The notes: a model not told the origin generated them from the sequence alone. DNA of 64,000 nucleotides from Burkholderia sp. WAC0059 (GCF_002870125.1 NZ_PNEO01000005.1:1-64000), one strand, 5' to 3'. Positions 1 through 11,062 are shown, counted from the first letter of the stretch. Numbers and translations are program-made.

Positions 1-135
1 TTTGGATGGCTGAACCGCTTCAGGCGGCTGGCACGCGACTATGAGCGCCTGCCTGAAACCCTGGCGGGCCTGCACTTCGTCGTTTTTGCCATGCTCATGC
101 TCGTCCATGCTGTGCCCATTATCCAAAGTGCCTAA
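1..135 (+). pseudogene. IS5-family transposase, C-terminal end
   Basis: The first 44 codons read in frame 1 to a TAA at 133-135. They give a sequence typical of the C-terminal end of IS5-family (IS427-like) transposases: FRRLARDYERLPETLAGLHF followed by a hydrophobic tail. The rest of the gene lies outside the window, so it may be complete. The element probably ends about 10 bases after the stop, near TAACACGCTC (133-142), because a broken acyltransferase frame starts right after it. No second inverted repeat is available to confirm the edge. Confidence 0.75.
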
Positions 136-147
136 CACGCTCTAAGC

Positions 148-387
148 GCGGATTTTGAGATACCAGTGAAGTTGAGAGCATGGTGCAATTTTCTTGGCGA
201 CTATTCTTATGCCCTGTATCTATTCCATATCCCCGCGATCATCGGTGCGCTAGCACTTGGATCAGATCGATCAGTAATCACTTTGGGTTCTGCCTTTGTG
301 GTATCCCTGATCGCTTTATACGGAATCGATTACCCTGCTCGAAAGCTGTTCAGAAGAAGACGCAGCGCCCCGGCTCTTGCCGCCTGA
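148..387 (+). pseudogene. Acyltransferase family 3, C-terminal remnant
   Basis: An open frame of about 80 codons encodes the last part of a membrane acyltransferase-3 (O-acyltransferase) protein. The FLGDYSYALYLFHIP block near its start is the usual motif of the last transmembrane helices, and the frame ends in YGIDYPARKLFRRR and a basic tail. No N-terminal part is present. The frame runs back without a stop to the end of the neighbouring IS element, so the insertion most likely removed the front of the gene. The GTG at 166 is the only nearby start and is unlikely to be functional. Such enzymes acylate surface polysaccharides. Confidence 0.7.
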
Positions 388-429
388 TTGACATGCCAGC
401 AGATTGCGGGCATTTACCCAATCAAGTTC

Positions 430-640
430 CGCTGCCTGCCTGGACGGACCCTGTACGCGAGCATGTTGCTGCCTGCCGGCGAACCCGCCGATGTGGGTGG
501 TCAACCAGATGGAACACATCAGCATGAAGATGCTCGAGCAGCGGTACGGACGGTGGATCAAGGACGCCGCTGCCGCGCCGGACGTCGGCAAACGCGCCGG
601 AGCACTGTTCGGAAGAGCGTTGTACAGGATCAAACCGGCA
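430..640 (+). pseudogene. Tyrosine integrase C-terminal remnant
   Basis: Two frames together give the end of a phage-type tyrosine recombinase. Around 450-490 one frame reads TLYASMLLPAGEP, like the usual HTYASMLLSAGE. From 482 another frame reads PPMWVVNQMEHISMKMLEQ then RYGRWIKDA and ALFG, which contains the catalytic tyrosine segment. A frameshift near 480 and the missing N-terminal part show it is dead. It lies 3' of tRNA-Ser(GGA), the usual place for an integrase that used this tRNA as attachment site, so it marks an older integrated element. Confidence 0.65.
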
Positions 641-773
641 CTGATGGGTCGGGGAAATGCCTGAAAAGCTGGCGCAAATGCTGCCATTCCGCAACCACCT
701 TAGGCTACTTCCAGACGCTTTCGGGGATAGGTTTCGATGGAGCCTTGTACAGCAAGGCGTTCAAGAATCATTC

Positions 774-864
774 TGGCGGAGAGAGGGGGATTCGAACCCC
801 CGATAGGTTATTAACCTATACACGCTTTCCAGGCGTGCGACTTAAACCGCTCATCCATCTCTCC
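774..864 (-). tRNA. tRNA-Ser(GGA)
   Basis: On the minus strand the 7-bp acceptor stem pairs GGAGAGA (864-858) with TCTCTCC (784-778), followed by G and an encoded CCA (776-774). The anticodon loop carries GGA, the variable arm is long (class II), and the T arm reads GGGGGTTCGAATCCCCC. All features fit a functional serine tRNA reading UCC/UCU. Confidence 0.97.
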
Positions 865-923
865 GGCGGGACGCGCATTGTAGCAGAATCCGCGCGGCAA
901 CCCAAACGGCGCCGAAAACCTCT

Positions 924-2942
924 TCACGGATGCCGGATGTAATCCACGAGCGCCAGCATGTAGGCGTCGGGTCGGCGATCCGCTAGGCTCACGGCGATCG
1001 CCGCGAGAAAACCGGCCGGCACGCCGAACAGGCCCGAGCTGATCGGGTCGATGCCGAACCAGCGCGGGCCCTCGAAGCCCGTTAGCTGCGTGAAGAACGG
1101 ATAGGTCGAAACGATGTAATAGACGCAGACGGCAAGCCCTGCCACCATGCCCGCGACGGCGCCGAGCCGCGTCGTGCGTTTCCAGAACACGCCGAGCACG
1201 AGCACCGGAAAGAGACTCGACGCGGCCAGCGAGAACGCGGCGCCGACGAGAAACAGGATGTTGCCCGTGTTCAGCGAAGCCACCCACGACGCCAGCAGCG
1301 CCACGCCGAGCAGCAGGATCTTCGATATCGTCACGCGGCGCTGGCTCGAGGCCGTCGGATCGACGAGGTGGTAGTACACGTCGTGCGAGAGCACGTTCGA
1401 GATGGTGAGCAGCAGGCCGTCGGCCGTCGAGAGCGCGGCCGCCAGCGCGCCCGACGCGATGAGCCCCGACATCACGTAAGGCAGCCCCGCGATCTCGGGC
1501 GCGGCGAGTACGACCATGTCCGGCTGCATCCCGATGTCGCTCCAGCGCACGATGCCGTCGCCGTTCACGTCGGCGACGCTGATGAGGTAAGGCTCGATGC
1601 TGCGCCACTGCATCACCCAGCGCGGCAGATCGTCGAAAGGCCGGCCGACGAGATGCGAGAGGATCTCGAACTTGATCAGCACGGCCAGCACGGGCACGGT
1701 CAGATAGAAGAGCGCGACGAACGCAAGGGTCCAGCCGACGGAGCGCCGTGCCGAGGCCACTGAGCTCGTCGTGTTATAGCGCGTCAGGATGTGCGGCAAG
1801 CTCGCGGTCCCAAGCGAAAGGCACAGCAGCAGCGCGAGGAAATTGCGCCGGTGAACGCGACGTTCGTCGTCGGTTGCGGCGGGAAACGGCTCGTGCATCG
1901 GCACCGGCGCCGCCGCGCGCTCGAGCAGCGCGTCGCGTTCGGCGGTCCAGGCCGCGCGGGCGGTCTGCGCGTCGCGCGGAAACGCGGCCAGTTCGCGCTC
2001 CCGTGCATCGACGTCGCGCAGCGAACCGTCGTGCCGGCGCAGATCGGCCAGTTCGCTCGCTAGGTGCGCCCGGCCCTCGGCATACGACTGCGGCAGCGCA
2101 TCGATCTGCGCCTGCCAGAGCGCGGCGCGGCGCCGGTATGCGTCGCGCACCTGCTGTTCGGCGCCCGCGTCGCGCACGGCGTGCTCGAGCGTCTCGACGC
2201 GCTGCATCACGCGTCCGTAGTCGAACTGCGGCACCCATCCGAGGCCGTCGCGATGCGCGATCAGCGACACCGGAATCAGCATCGCCGAGATCAGGATCAC
2301 GTATTGCGCCACCTGGGTCCACGTCACCGCGCGCATGCCGCCGAGAAACGAGCACACGAGAATGCCGGCCAGCCCGCAGAAGATCCCGATCGCGAAATCG
2401 ACGCCGATGAAGCGCATCGCGATAAGCCCGACGCCCTGGATCTGTGCGACGAGATAGACGAACGAACAGAGGATCGTCGCCAGCACCGCGAGCGCGCGCA
2501 CGAGGTTGCTCGAAAAGCGCGTGCCGAGGAAATCGGCGATCGTATAGCGCGCGAGCTTGCGTACGTACGGCGCGAGCAGGAACGCGACGAGGCAGTAGCC
2601 GCCGGTCCAGCCCATCAGGTAGGCGAGCCCGTCGTAACCGCTCGCGTAGAGCGAGCCCGCGAGGCCGATGAACGAGGCGGCCGAGAGCCAGTCGGCCGCG
2701 GTCGCCATGCCGTTGAAGAGCGACGGCACGCGACGGCCGGCCACGTAGTATTCGACGAGATCGGAGGTACGCGAGAGCAGGCCGATCACCGCGTACACCG
2801 CGACGGGCACGAACAGGAACACGTAGCCGACCCACACGCCCGGCCCGATCGCGAGCTCGATGCGCCACATCACCCAGACGAACGCGAGGAAGCCGAGCGT
2901 GTAGCACGCGTAGGAGCGGATCAGCCGGTGAACGAGCGTCAT
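924..2942 (-). CDS. Sodium:solute symporter, VC_2705/ActP-like (acetate uptake)
   Basis: A 672-residue membrane protein of the sodium:solute symporter family, subfamily VC_2705, which pairs with a small DUF4212 subunit. Many transmembrane helices are visible; AADWLSAASFIGLAG (about 82-96) and GYDGLAYLMGWTGGY (about 102-116) are family hallmarks. A charged soluble insert occupies about 232-365. An EF-hand-like loop, DVNGDGIVRWSD (458-469), lies between later helices. The ATG at 2942 overlaps the small subunit gene by four bases (ATGA), so the two are translationally coupled; the open frame reaching to 3422 is only an upstream extension. With satP and acs next to it, the likely substrate is acetate or another short carboxylate, but that is inference. 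Confidence 0.88.
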   Translation of the reverse strand: MTLVHRLIRSYACYTLGFLAFVWVMWRIELAIGPGVWVGYVFLFVPVAVYAVIGLLSRTSDLVEYYVAGRRVPSLFNGMATAADWLSAASFIGLAGSLYASGYDGLAYLMGWTGGYCLVAFLLAPYVRKLARYTIADFLGTRFSSNLVRALAVLATILCSFVYLVAQIQGVGLIAMRFIGVDFAIGIFCGLAGILVCSFLGGMRAVTWTQVAQYVILISAMLIPVSLIAHRDGLGWVPQFDYGRVMQRVETLEHAVRDAGAEQQVRDAYRRRAALWQAQIDALPQSYAEGRAHLASELADLRRHDGSLRDVDARERELAAFPRDAQTARAAWTAERDALLERAAAPVPMHEPFPAATDDERRVHRRNFLALLLCLSLGTASLPHILTRYNTTSSVASARRSVGWTLAFVALFYLTVPVLAVLIKFEILSHLVGRPFDDLPRWVMQWRSIEPYLISVADVNGDGIVRWSDIGMQPDMVVLAAPEIAGLPYVMSGLIASGALAAALSTADGLLLTISNVLSHDVYYHLVDPTASSQRRVTISKILLLGVALLASWVASLNTGNILFLVGAAFSLAASSLFPVLVLGVFWKRTTRLGAVAGMVAGLAVCVYYIVSTYPFFTQLTGFEGPRWFGIDPISSGLFGVPAGFLAAIAVSLADRRPDAYMLALVDYIRHP

Positions 2943-3295
2943 GGCTGCCGGGCGCGATCGGTGGCGAGGTCGGCGGCGCGCGCTGCCTGCAGCACGCGAT
3001 CCGCCCGCTGCATCAGCACGATGTAGACGGCAACGAGCGCCACGTAGATCAGGATCGAGCCCTGCGCACCGAAGTAAAACGGCAGGTTCAGGCCCATGAA
3101 ACGAATCCGCTCGAGCCGATCCGCGAAGAGCGGCACGAGGAACGACACGGCGAAGCCGAGCGCCATCAGCACGGCGATCAACGCGAGGTTGAAGCGCCAG
3201 TAGCGCCGATGCGCGACGACCATCGCCTCGCTCACCGGCGGCGGCTCGGGCGGCGGGTTTAGCGGAGCGGAAGAAGGGGGACGAAGCGCGGCCAT
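2939..3295 (-). CDS. DUF4212 symporter small subunit
   Basis: A 118-residue protein with a proline-rich N terminus, two transmembrane helices (about 38-56 and 72-92) and a YWRFNLALIAVLMALGFAVS block. This matches the DUF4212 family, described as the small subunit of VC_2705-type sodium symporters. It precedes the large subunit and overlaps it by four bases. The ATG at 3295 is chosen because the open frame upstream is arginine-rich filler without family similarity. Confidence 0.88.
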   Translation of the reverse strand: MAALRPPSSAPLNPPPEPPPVSEAMVVAHRRYWRFNLALIAVLMALGFAVSFLVPLFADRLERIRFMGLNLPFYFGAQGSILIYVALVAVYIVLMQRADRVLQAARAADLATDRARQP

Positions 3296-3475
3296 GCGCC
3301 TGTTTAACAAAAATACGCATGGCCGGCAATCGGGATTGCAGCGGGGACGCGGCGGTCCGCCCGGGGCCCGGCCGCCGCGGGGAAAGGCATCCGCGCGCCC
3401 GCGGAATGCGCCGGCGAACCACCCCGCGCGGCGCGTCATCCCGCGTGGGCGAGTGACGCGCCGATCACGGCAAGA

Positions 3476-4072
3476 TCACGAAGCCGCGAGACGCGTCTTC
3501 ACGCCGCCGACGCCGACCGGCAACACCGCCCGCCCGTAGGCCTCGTTGATGACGTCGGCGGCGGACAGATAGAACGCAAGCGCGGCGGTGATCAAACCGA
3601 AGTAGCCGCCGGCGGCATGCAGCGCGACCGAGCCGGTCCATTCGCCTGCCGCGAGCAGGAAGAACGTGATCCACAGCGCGAGGAAAATCAGTTGCAGCGC
3701 GCGCGGCGAACGGAACGTGGCGAACCACATGTACAGCGTGAAAACACCCCACAGGAACAGATACCAGCCGACGAACGCGGGCGGCACCTTCTCGTGCAGG
3801 AACATCGCGAAGAGCGCGAACGACCACCAGAATGCGCCGTAGCCGAGGAACGCCGTCGCGCCGAACGTATTGCCGCGCGGCATTTCCATGATGCCGGCAA
3901 TGGCCTGCGCCGTGCCGCCGAACGCGAGCGCGCACGCGAGCACCATGTTGACCGCGTCGCCCGAAAACCATCCGGCGTTGATCATGCTCAGCAGCCATGT
4001 CGTCAGCGCAAAGCCCGCCAGGCCAAGCGGAGCGGGGTTGGAAAATTTCGCCTGATTGGTAGCGTTGCTCAT
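3476..4072 (-). CDS. satP: Acetate uptake transporter, GPR1/FUN34/YaaH family
   Basis: A 198-residue inner-membrane protein with six predicted helices. It carries the family signature NPAPLGLAGFALTTWLLSM near the N terminus (about 12-30) and GTAQAIAGIMEMPRGNTFG (about 53-71). The family carries acetate and succinate, in E. coli as a proton-coupled or channel-like permease. The ATG at 4072 has a strong AGGAGA ribosome site about 6 bases upstream. It lies between a probable acetate symporter and acs, all on the minus strand, which supports a shared role in acetate scavenging. Confidence 0.93.
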   Translation of the reverse strand: MSNATNQAKFSNPAPLGLAGFALTTWLLSMINAGWFSGDAVNMVLACALAFGGTAQAIAGIMEMPRGNTFGATAFLGYGAFWWSFALFAMFLHEKVPPAFVGWYLFLWGVFTLYMWFATFRSPRALQLIFLALWITFFLLAAGEWTGSVALHAAGGYFGLITAALAFYLSAADVINEAYGRAVLPVGVGGVKTRLAAS

Positions 4073-4191
4073 TTCCTGTCTCCTTCGTAAGAATAAGAAT
4101 AAGTACTGCTTTCCATCCATGGCCCGTACACACGGCCTTGCCGACCGGAGGCCCGCCTGGCGCCGGCCTCCGGACGAACGGCGATCGACGT

Positions 4192-6174
<1,983 letters not shown>

Positions 6175-6938
6175 CGACCACCTCTTCTCAATCAGAATAT
6201 ATGCAATACGCGCGGCCTCTCGTGCCGACCCCGCGCTGTCTCCCTGCAACGCCGAAGGCGTCCCCGCCATTGTCCCGCGCCTGCCGCATGGGCGTCGTCC
6301 GCGCGGGCAGCCTGCCCCGCGATCGCTACCGCAGCGCAGCATCCGCATCGACGCGTCGCCGTCGTTGGACGACGATAAGCCCGGCAACTTACCGCCCACT
6401 TACGCGACCGCTCGCACCACGCACCGCATGCGCGTAACGGATAACGGGTATTCAGATGCTAACTGAAAACGCCGCGCCCGGATTCCCGCCTGAATCGCTA
6501 CTCGCTGTTGCTCATGGCGTCGATGCGGCCCGTCGACCACAACGTCGGCGTCGGCCAATTCATCGTCGCCTTCGTCCCCGTTCCGCTTTTCGCACTGCAG
6601 TGATTCGTGATCGCGCTCGCCCCCCTCGATACGTCGAAACGAAGCACATACCGGCCGTTGCCGCCCGACACCTCCGGCCGGGGCCCGGACGTCCTCGTCC
6701 AGCCCGCTCTCCACGCGCCCGCGGCAGGAGCCTGCCCGCAGCGCAGCGCGGGGCCGCGCCGGCGCTGTACAATAGCGCCCGATCCCGCGGCGCGGGAAAC
6801 GCCCTTGAAACAGGCGCCCGGGCAAGACAGCCGTGAGCCTGGCGAGCCGCTTGACCCGCACGCGCGACGTGCGCCGTCCGCACCGCTTTCCGTCCGATGA
6901 TCGATCGTCACAGTCCGATTCCGCCACCGTGATTGACT
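6175..6938. other. Intergenic region between acs and the UPF0114 gene
   Basis: I see no convincing gene here; the frames on both strands are arginine-rich or proline-rich shadows. One element stands out: GGCGCT (6761-6766) and AGCGCC (6774-6779) form an inverted repeat around GTACAAT, which contains a TACAAT -10-like hexamer (6768-6773). It could belong to the promoter of the downstream gene, but no clear -35 is visible. Confidence 0.5.
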
Positions 6939-7532
6939 ATGCCAGCCGAACGCCCTTCCCCGAGCGATAACGTCCGCCACCGGATGCGTCCGCTGCCGGC
7001 CCTCATCTTCATGAGCCGCTGGCTGCAGGTGCCGCTCTACCTCGGGCTCATCGTCGCGCAGGGCGTATACGTCGTGCTGTTCGCGAAGGAGGTCTGGCAT
7101 CTCGTCAGCCACGTGACGACGCTCGACGAGACCAGCATCATGCTTGCCGTGCTGAGCCTCGTCGACGTGGTGATGATCTCGAACCTGCTCATCATGGTGG
7201 TCATCGGCGGCTACGAGACCTTCGTCTCGCGCCTCGGCGTGGAGGGCCACCCCGACGAGCCCGAATGGCTCGACCACGTGAACGCCGGCATCCTGAAGGT
7301 CAAGCTCGCGATGGCGCTCATCAGCATCTCGTCGATCCATCTGCTGAAGACCTTCATCAATCCGGACCAGCAGTCGACCCACTCGATCCTGTGGCAGGTC
7401 GCGATCCATGTCGCCTTCCTCGTCTCGGCGCTCGCGATGGCCTGGATCGACCGGCTGACCACGCACACGCATCCCGAGCACTACCGGGAGTTCGCGGCCC
7501 GGCATCCGCCGGCCGCCACCGCTCCTGAATAA
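6939..7532 (+). CDS. UPF0114 (YqhA-like) membrane protein
   Basis: A 197-residue membrane protein of the UPF0114/YqhA family, whose function is not established. Four hydrophobic helices are seen. The family blocks LVDVVMISNLLIMVVIGGYE (about 67-86) and WLDHVNAGILKVKLA (about 105-119) are clear. I place the start at the ATG at 6939; a TTG two codons earlier keeps the frame. It stands alone between acs and fumarase with about 50 bases to the latter, so joint transcription with fumA is possible. Confidence 0.88.
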   Translation: MPAERPSPSDNVRHRMRPLPALIFMSRWLQVPLYLGLIVAQGVYVVLFAKEVWHLVSHVTTLDETSIMLAVLSLVDVVMISNLLIMVVIGGYETFVSRLGVEGHPDEPEWLDHVNAGILKVKLAMALISISSIHLLKTFINPDQQSTHSILWQVAIHVAFLVSALAMAWIDRLTTHTHPEHYREFAARHPPAATAPE

Positions 7533-7583
7533 ATTCCAACCGCAATACCCTGTTACCCATCCCAGTCCCCACTGAGCCTAGCC

Positions 7584-9107
7584 ATGACTGTCATCAAGCA
7601 GGAAGACCTGATCCAGAGCATCGCCGATTCGCTGCAGTACATCAGCTACTATCACCCGCTCGACTACATCGAGGCGCTCGGCCGTGCCTACGAGCTCGAA
7701 CAGAGCCCGGCCGCGAAGGACGCCATCGCGCAGATCCTGACCAACAGCCGCATGTGCGCCGAGGGCCGCCGCCCGATCTGCCAGGACACGGGCATCGTCA
7801 CCGTGTTCGCGAAGATCGGCATGGACGTGCGCTGGGACGGCGCCACGATGAGCGTGACCGACATGATCAACGAGGGCGTGCGGCGCGGCTACACGCATCC
7901 CGACAACGTGCTGCGCGCCTCCATCGTGAGTCCGCCCGAAGGCGCGCGCAAGAATACGAAAGACAACACGCCGGCCGTGATCCACTACGAGATCGTGCCG
8001 GGCGACAAAGTCGACGTGCAGGTCGCCGCGAAGGGCGGCGGCTCGGAAAACAAGTCGAAGTTCGCGATGCTCAACCCGTCCGATTCGATCGTCGACTGGG
8101 TCCTCAAGACCGTGCCGACGATGGGCGCCGGCTGGTGTCCGCCGGGCATGCTCGGCATCGGCATCGGCGGCACCGCCGAGAAGGCGATGCTGATGGCGAA
8201 GGAATCGCTGATGGACCCGATCGACATCCAGGAGATCATCGCGCGCGGCCCGCAGGACTGGATCGAGGAATTGCGCGTCGAGCTGCACGAGAAGGTCAAC
8301 GCGCTCGGCATCGGCGCGCAGGGCCTCGGCGGCCTCGCGACCGTGCTCGACGTGAAGATCATGGCCGCGCCCACGCACGCGGCCTCCAAGCCCATCGCGA
8401 TCATCCCGAACTGCGCGGCCACGCGCCACGCGCACTTCACGCTCGACGGTTCGGGCGCGGCGAAGCTCGAACCGCCCTCGCTCGACGCCTGGCCGAAGGT
8501 CCAGTGGGAGCCGAACACCGAGACGAGCAAGCGCGTCGACCTGAACACGCTGACGCCCGAGGAAGTCGCCTCGTGGAAGCCGGGCCAGACGCTGCTGCTC
8601 TCGGGCAAGATGCTCACGGGCCGCGACGCCGCCCACAAGCGCATCGCCGACATGCTCGCGAAGGGCGAGAAGCTGCCCGTCGACTTCACGAACCGCGTGA
8701 TCTATTACGTCGGCCCGGTCGATCCGGTGCGCGACGAAGTGGTCGGCCCGGCGGGCCCGACCACGTCGACGCGCATGGACAGTTTCACCGAGATGATGCT
8801 CGCGCAGACGGGCCTCATTTCGATGATCGGCAAGGCCGAGCGCGGCCCCGTCGCGATCGGGGCGATCAGGAAGCACAAGGCCGCCTACCTGATGGCGGTC
8901 GGCGGCGCGGCCTACCTCGTCTCGAAGGCGATCCGCAGCTCGAAGGTGCTCGCGTTCGGGGATCTCGGCATGGAAGCGATCTACGAATTCGACGTGCAGG
9001 ACATGCCGGTGACGGTGGCCGTCGATTCGGCGGGCACGTCGGTGCACCAGACCGGCCCGAAGGAATGGCAGGCGAAGATCGGCAAAATTCCGGTCGCGAC
9101 CGCCTGA
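7584..9107 (+). CDS. fumA: Fumarate hydratase class I (iron-sulfur)
   Basis: A 507-residue class I fumarase that interconverts fumarate and L-malate in the TCA cycle, using an oxygen-sensitive [4Fe-4S] cluster. The three cluster cysteines sit in RRPICQDTG (about residue 67), GAGWCPPGMLG (about 189) and IIPNCAATRHAHF (about 276). The two classical halves (alpha about 1-285, beta about 330-500) are fused in one chain, the normal form for FumA/FumB. The ATG at 7584 begins a family-typical N terminus. Its iron dependence fits the following iron-storage genes. Confidence 0.95.
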   Translation: MTVIKQEDLIQSIADSLQYISYYHPLDYIEALGRAYELEQSPAAKDAIAQILTNSRMCAEGRRPICQDTGIVTVFAKIGMDVRWDGATMSVTDMINEGVRRGYTHPDNVLRASIVSPPEGARKNTKDNTPAVIHYEIVPGDKVDVQVAAKGGGSENKSKFAMLNPSDSIVDWVLKTVPTMGAGWCPPGMLGIGIGGTAEKAMLMAKESLMDPIDIQEIIARGPQDWIEELRVELHEKVNALGIGAQGLGGLATVLDVKIMAAPTHAASKPIAIIPNCAATRHAHFTLDGSGAAKLEPPSLDAWPKVQWEPNTETSKRVDLNTLTPEEVASWKPGQTLLLSGKMLTGRDAAHKRIADMLAKGEKLPVDFTNRVIYYVGPVDPVRDEVVGPAGPTTSTRMDSFTEMMLAQTGLISMIGKAERGPVAIGAIRKHKAAYLMAVGGAAYLVSKAIRSSKVLAFGDLGMEAIYEFDVQDMPVTVAVDSAGTSVHQTGPKEWQAKIGKIPVATA

Positions 9108-9135
9108 TCGCGGCGCCGGCCTGGCGCCGCCGCCG

Positions 9136-9158
9136 GGCCGGGGCACCAGGCCCCGGCC
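9136..9158 (+). terminator. Possible terminator after fumarase
   Basis: GGCCGGGG (9136-9143) and CCCCGGCC (9151-9158) form an 8-bp GC-rich stem with a 7-base loop, 28 bases after the fumA stop. Only a weak T-rich stretch follows, so it may be a leaky terminator. Confidence 0.5.
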
Positions 9159-9235
9159 TTGGCATTTACGGGCTCAACGTTTATTTTGTTGAAAACCCCG
9201 GTTGAAAACCACGCACCGCCCTCCAAGGAAAAATC

Positions 9236-9715
9236 ATGCAAGGCGACAAGAAAGTCATCGAATATCTGAACGCCCAGCTCAAGAACGAACTGACCGCGAT
9301 TAACCAGTACTTTCTGCATGCCCGGCTCTACAAACACTGGGGGCTCGAGAAGCTCGGCAAGCACGAATACGACGAATCGCTCGGAGAAATGCGGCACGCC
9401 GACTGGCTCATCGAGCGGATTTTCATGCTCGACGGCCTGCCGAACCTGCAGGACCTGCACAAGCTGCTGATCGGCGAGGAGACGAAGGAAATCCTCGAAT
9501 GCGACCTGAAGCTCGAGCAGATTTCGCAGTCCACCTGCAAGGAAGCGATCGCGTATTGCGAATCGGTGCGCGATTTCGTGTCTCGCGAGATTTTCGTGAA
9601 GATCCTCGACGACACCGAGGAGCACATCGACTGGCTCGAAACGCAACTGGACCTGATCGACAAGGTCGGCATCCAGAACTACCAGCAGTCGGGCATGAAT
9701 CCGGACGAATCCTGA
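9236..9715 (+). CDS. bfr: Bacterioferritin
   Basis: A 159-residue haem ferritin subunit that stores iron as a 24-mer. The haem ligand Met52 is present (EMRHAD, 51-56), as are the ferroxidase ligands Glu18, Glu51, His54, Glu94 and His130 by alignment with the E. coli protein. The position matching E. coli Glu127 is Thr here (DDTEEH, 125-130), with Glu at 128 and 129, so the diiron site may be arranged differently. The ATG at 9236 follows AAGGAAAAATC. Bfd, its electron donor for iron release, is encoded 1 kb downstream. Confidence 0.96.
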   Translation: MQGDKKVIEYLNAQLKNELTAINQYFLHARLYKHWGLEKLGKHEYDESLGEMRHADWLIERIFMLDGLPNLQDLHKLLIGEETKEILECDLKLEQISQSTCKEAIAYCESVRDFVSREIFVKILDDTEEHIDWLETQLDLIDKVGIQNYQQSGMNPDES

Positions 9716-9777
9716 CGAAACGCCGTTCCGGCGCGCCCCCGCGACCGGCCACCCTGCATGATTCCGCATCCGGCTCC

Positions 9778-10647
9778 ATGAACGCGGTTCTCTCTCCCGG
9801 CGAAGCGCCGGTCGGCATTTTCGATTCCGGCCTGGGCGGCCTGTCGGTGCTGCGCGCCGTGCGCGCGCAATTGCCCGGCGAGCGCATCGTCTACGTCGCC
9901 GATTCGCGCCACGCGCCGTACGGCGAGCGCGACGACGACTTCATCGCGGACCGCACGCTCGCCATCGGCAACTGGCTCGTGGCCCGGGGCGCGAAGGTGC
10001 TCGTCGTGGCCTGCAACACGGCCACGGCCCAGTCGATCGCGCTCGTGCGCGAGCAGCTCGCCATCCCGCTCGTCGGCGTCGAGCCGGGCATCAAGCCGGC
10101 CGCGCTGCAGTCGAAGACGCGGGTGGCCGGCGTGCTCGCCACACAGAGCACGCTGCGCAGTGCGCGGTTCCGGGCGCTGGTCGAGCGCTACGCCGCCGAT
10201 TGCCGCCTGATCTGCCAGCCGGGCCACGGGCTCGTCGAGGCGATCGAGCGTTGCGACGTCGGCTCGCCCGAGCTCGTGGCGCTGCTGCGCGGCTATCTGC
10301 AGCCGATGCTCGACGCCGGCGCCGACACGCTGGTTCTCGGCTGCACGCACTATCCGTTTCTCGACGCCGCGATCCGCTCGATCGTCGGCGAACGCATGAC
10401 GCTGATCGATACCGGCGTCGCCATCGCCCAGCAATTGCAGCGCGTGCTGGACCAGCACGGCCTGCGCGCTGCGACCGATGCGGCGCCCGCGCCCGTGCGC
10501 TTCTGCTCGACCAGCGACGGCGCGCACCTGAAGGCGCTCGCGGCCGCGCTGCTCGGGCTCGAGGCGGACGTCGAGCCGGTGGACATCCCCTCCCGACGCA
10601 CGATGGGCACCGTCGGCGCGATCGGCCCCGCGGCCGACGCCGCCTAG
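9778..10647 (+). CDS. murI: Glutamate racemase
   Basis: A 289-residue cofactor-independent racemase that makes D-glutamate for peptidoglycan. The N-terminal GIFDSGLGGLSVLRA motif (13-27) and both catalytic cysteines are visible: Cys79 in VVACNTATA and Cys189 in VLGCTHYPF. The ATG at 9778 is 60 bases after the bfr stop; frames reading further upstream overlap bfr and lack family similarity. Confidence 0.96.
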   Translation: MNAVLSPGEAPVGIFDSGLGGLSVLRAVRAQLPGERIVYVADSRHAPYGERDDDFIADRTLAIGNWLVARGAKVLVVACNTATAQSIALVREQLAIPLVGVEPGIKPAALQSKTRVAGVLATQSTLRSARFRALVERYAADCRLICQPGHGLVEAIERCDVGSPELVALLRGYLQPMLDAGADTLVLGCTHYPFLDAAIRSIVGERMTLIDTGVAIAQQLQRVLDQHGLRAATDAAPAPVRFCSTSDGAHLKALAAALLGLEADVEPVDIPSRRTMGTVGAIGPAADAA

Positions 10648-10753
10648 CGGCCGCGGCCGCCGCCGGGCCAGCCCGGCCCGTCCGGCCAAAACCCTGCCAA
10701 CTACCCGGTTTTGTTACAAAAATCCCGTCCGGACGCTTGCCAAACGGGTCAAA

Positions 10754-10772
10754 CATAATGATAATAATTCGC
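10754..10772 (+). promoter_or_regulatory. Fur box upstream of bfd
   Basis: CATAATGATAATAATTCGC matches the 19-bp Fur consensus at 15 of 19 positions by hand alignment. It lies 27 bases before the bfd ATG, where Fur would block the promoter when iron is plentiful. Confidence 0.8.
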
Positions 10773-10798
10773 ATTAACGTTATCTATTGCGCCTCATC

Positions 10799-11062
10799 AT
10801 GATTGTCTGCGTGTGCAAGTCCGTGTCCGATCGGGTCATCCGCGCCTCCATCCGCGACGGCGTGGCGTCGTCTTTCGACGAGCTTCAGTTCGAACTCGGC
10901 GTCGCCACCTGCTGCGGCAAGTGCGAAGCATCGGTGCGCGACGTGATGGCGCAAAGCGGCGCATGCGCGAACCTGTGCGGCGTCGCCGCCCATCATCATC
11001 CGCAGGTGCAGCCCGCTCCCGTCGCGGTGCCGCTCACGTTCTACGAGCGCAAGGCCGCCTGA
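10799..11062 (+). CDS. bfd: Bacterioferritin-associated ferredoxin
   Basis: An 87-residue [2Fe-2S] protein that passes electrons to bacterioferritin so that stored iron can be mobilised. The four cluster cysteines follow the Bfd pattern: Cys4 and Cys6 (CVC), then Cys39 and Cys42 (CGKC). The C terminus beyond residue 60 carries a histidine cluster (HHHP) and a proline-rich tail, longer than the 64-residue E. coli protein. I chose the ATG at 10799 because MIVCVCK is the conserved start. A Fur box just upstream indicates induction at low iron. Confidence 0.94.
   Translation: MIVCVCKSVSDRVIRASIRDGVASSFDELQFELGVATCCGKCEASVRDVMAQSGACANLCGVAAHHHPQVQPAPVAVPLTFYERKAA

Noticed and set aside
2943..3422. 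N-terminal extension of the symporter to 832 residues
   Set aside because: The extra 160 residues run antisense-free but in the wrong frame over the DUF4212 gene and look like arginine-rich filler; the ATGA overlap at 2939-2942 marks the real start.
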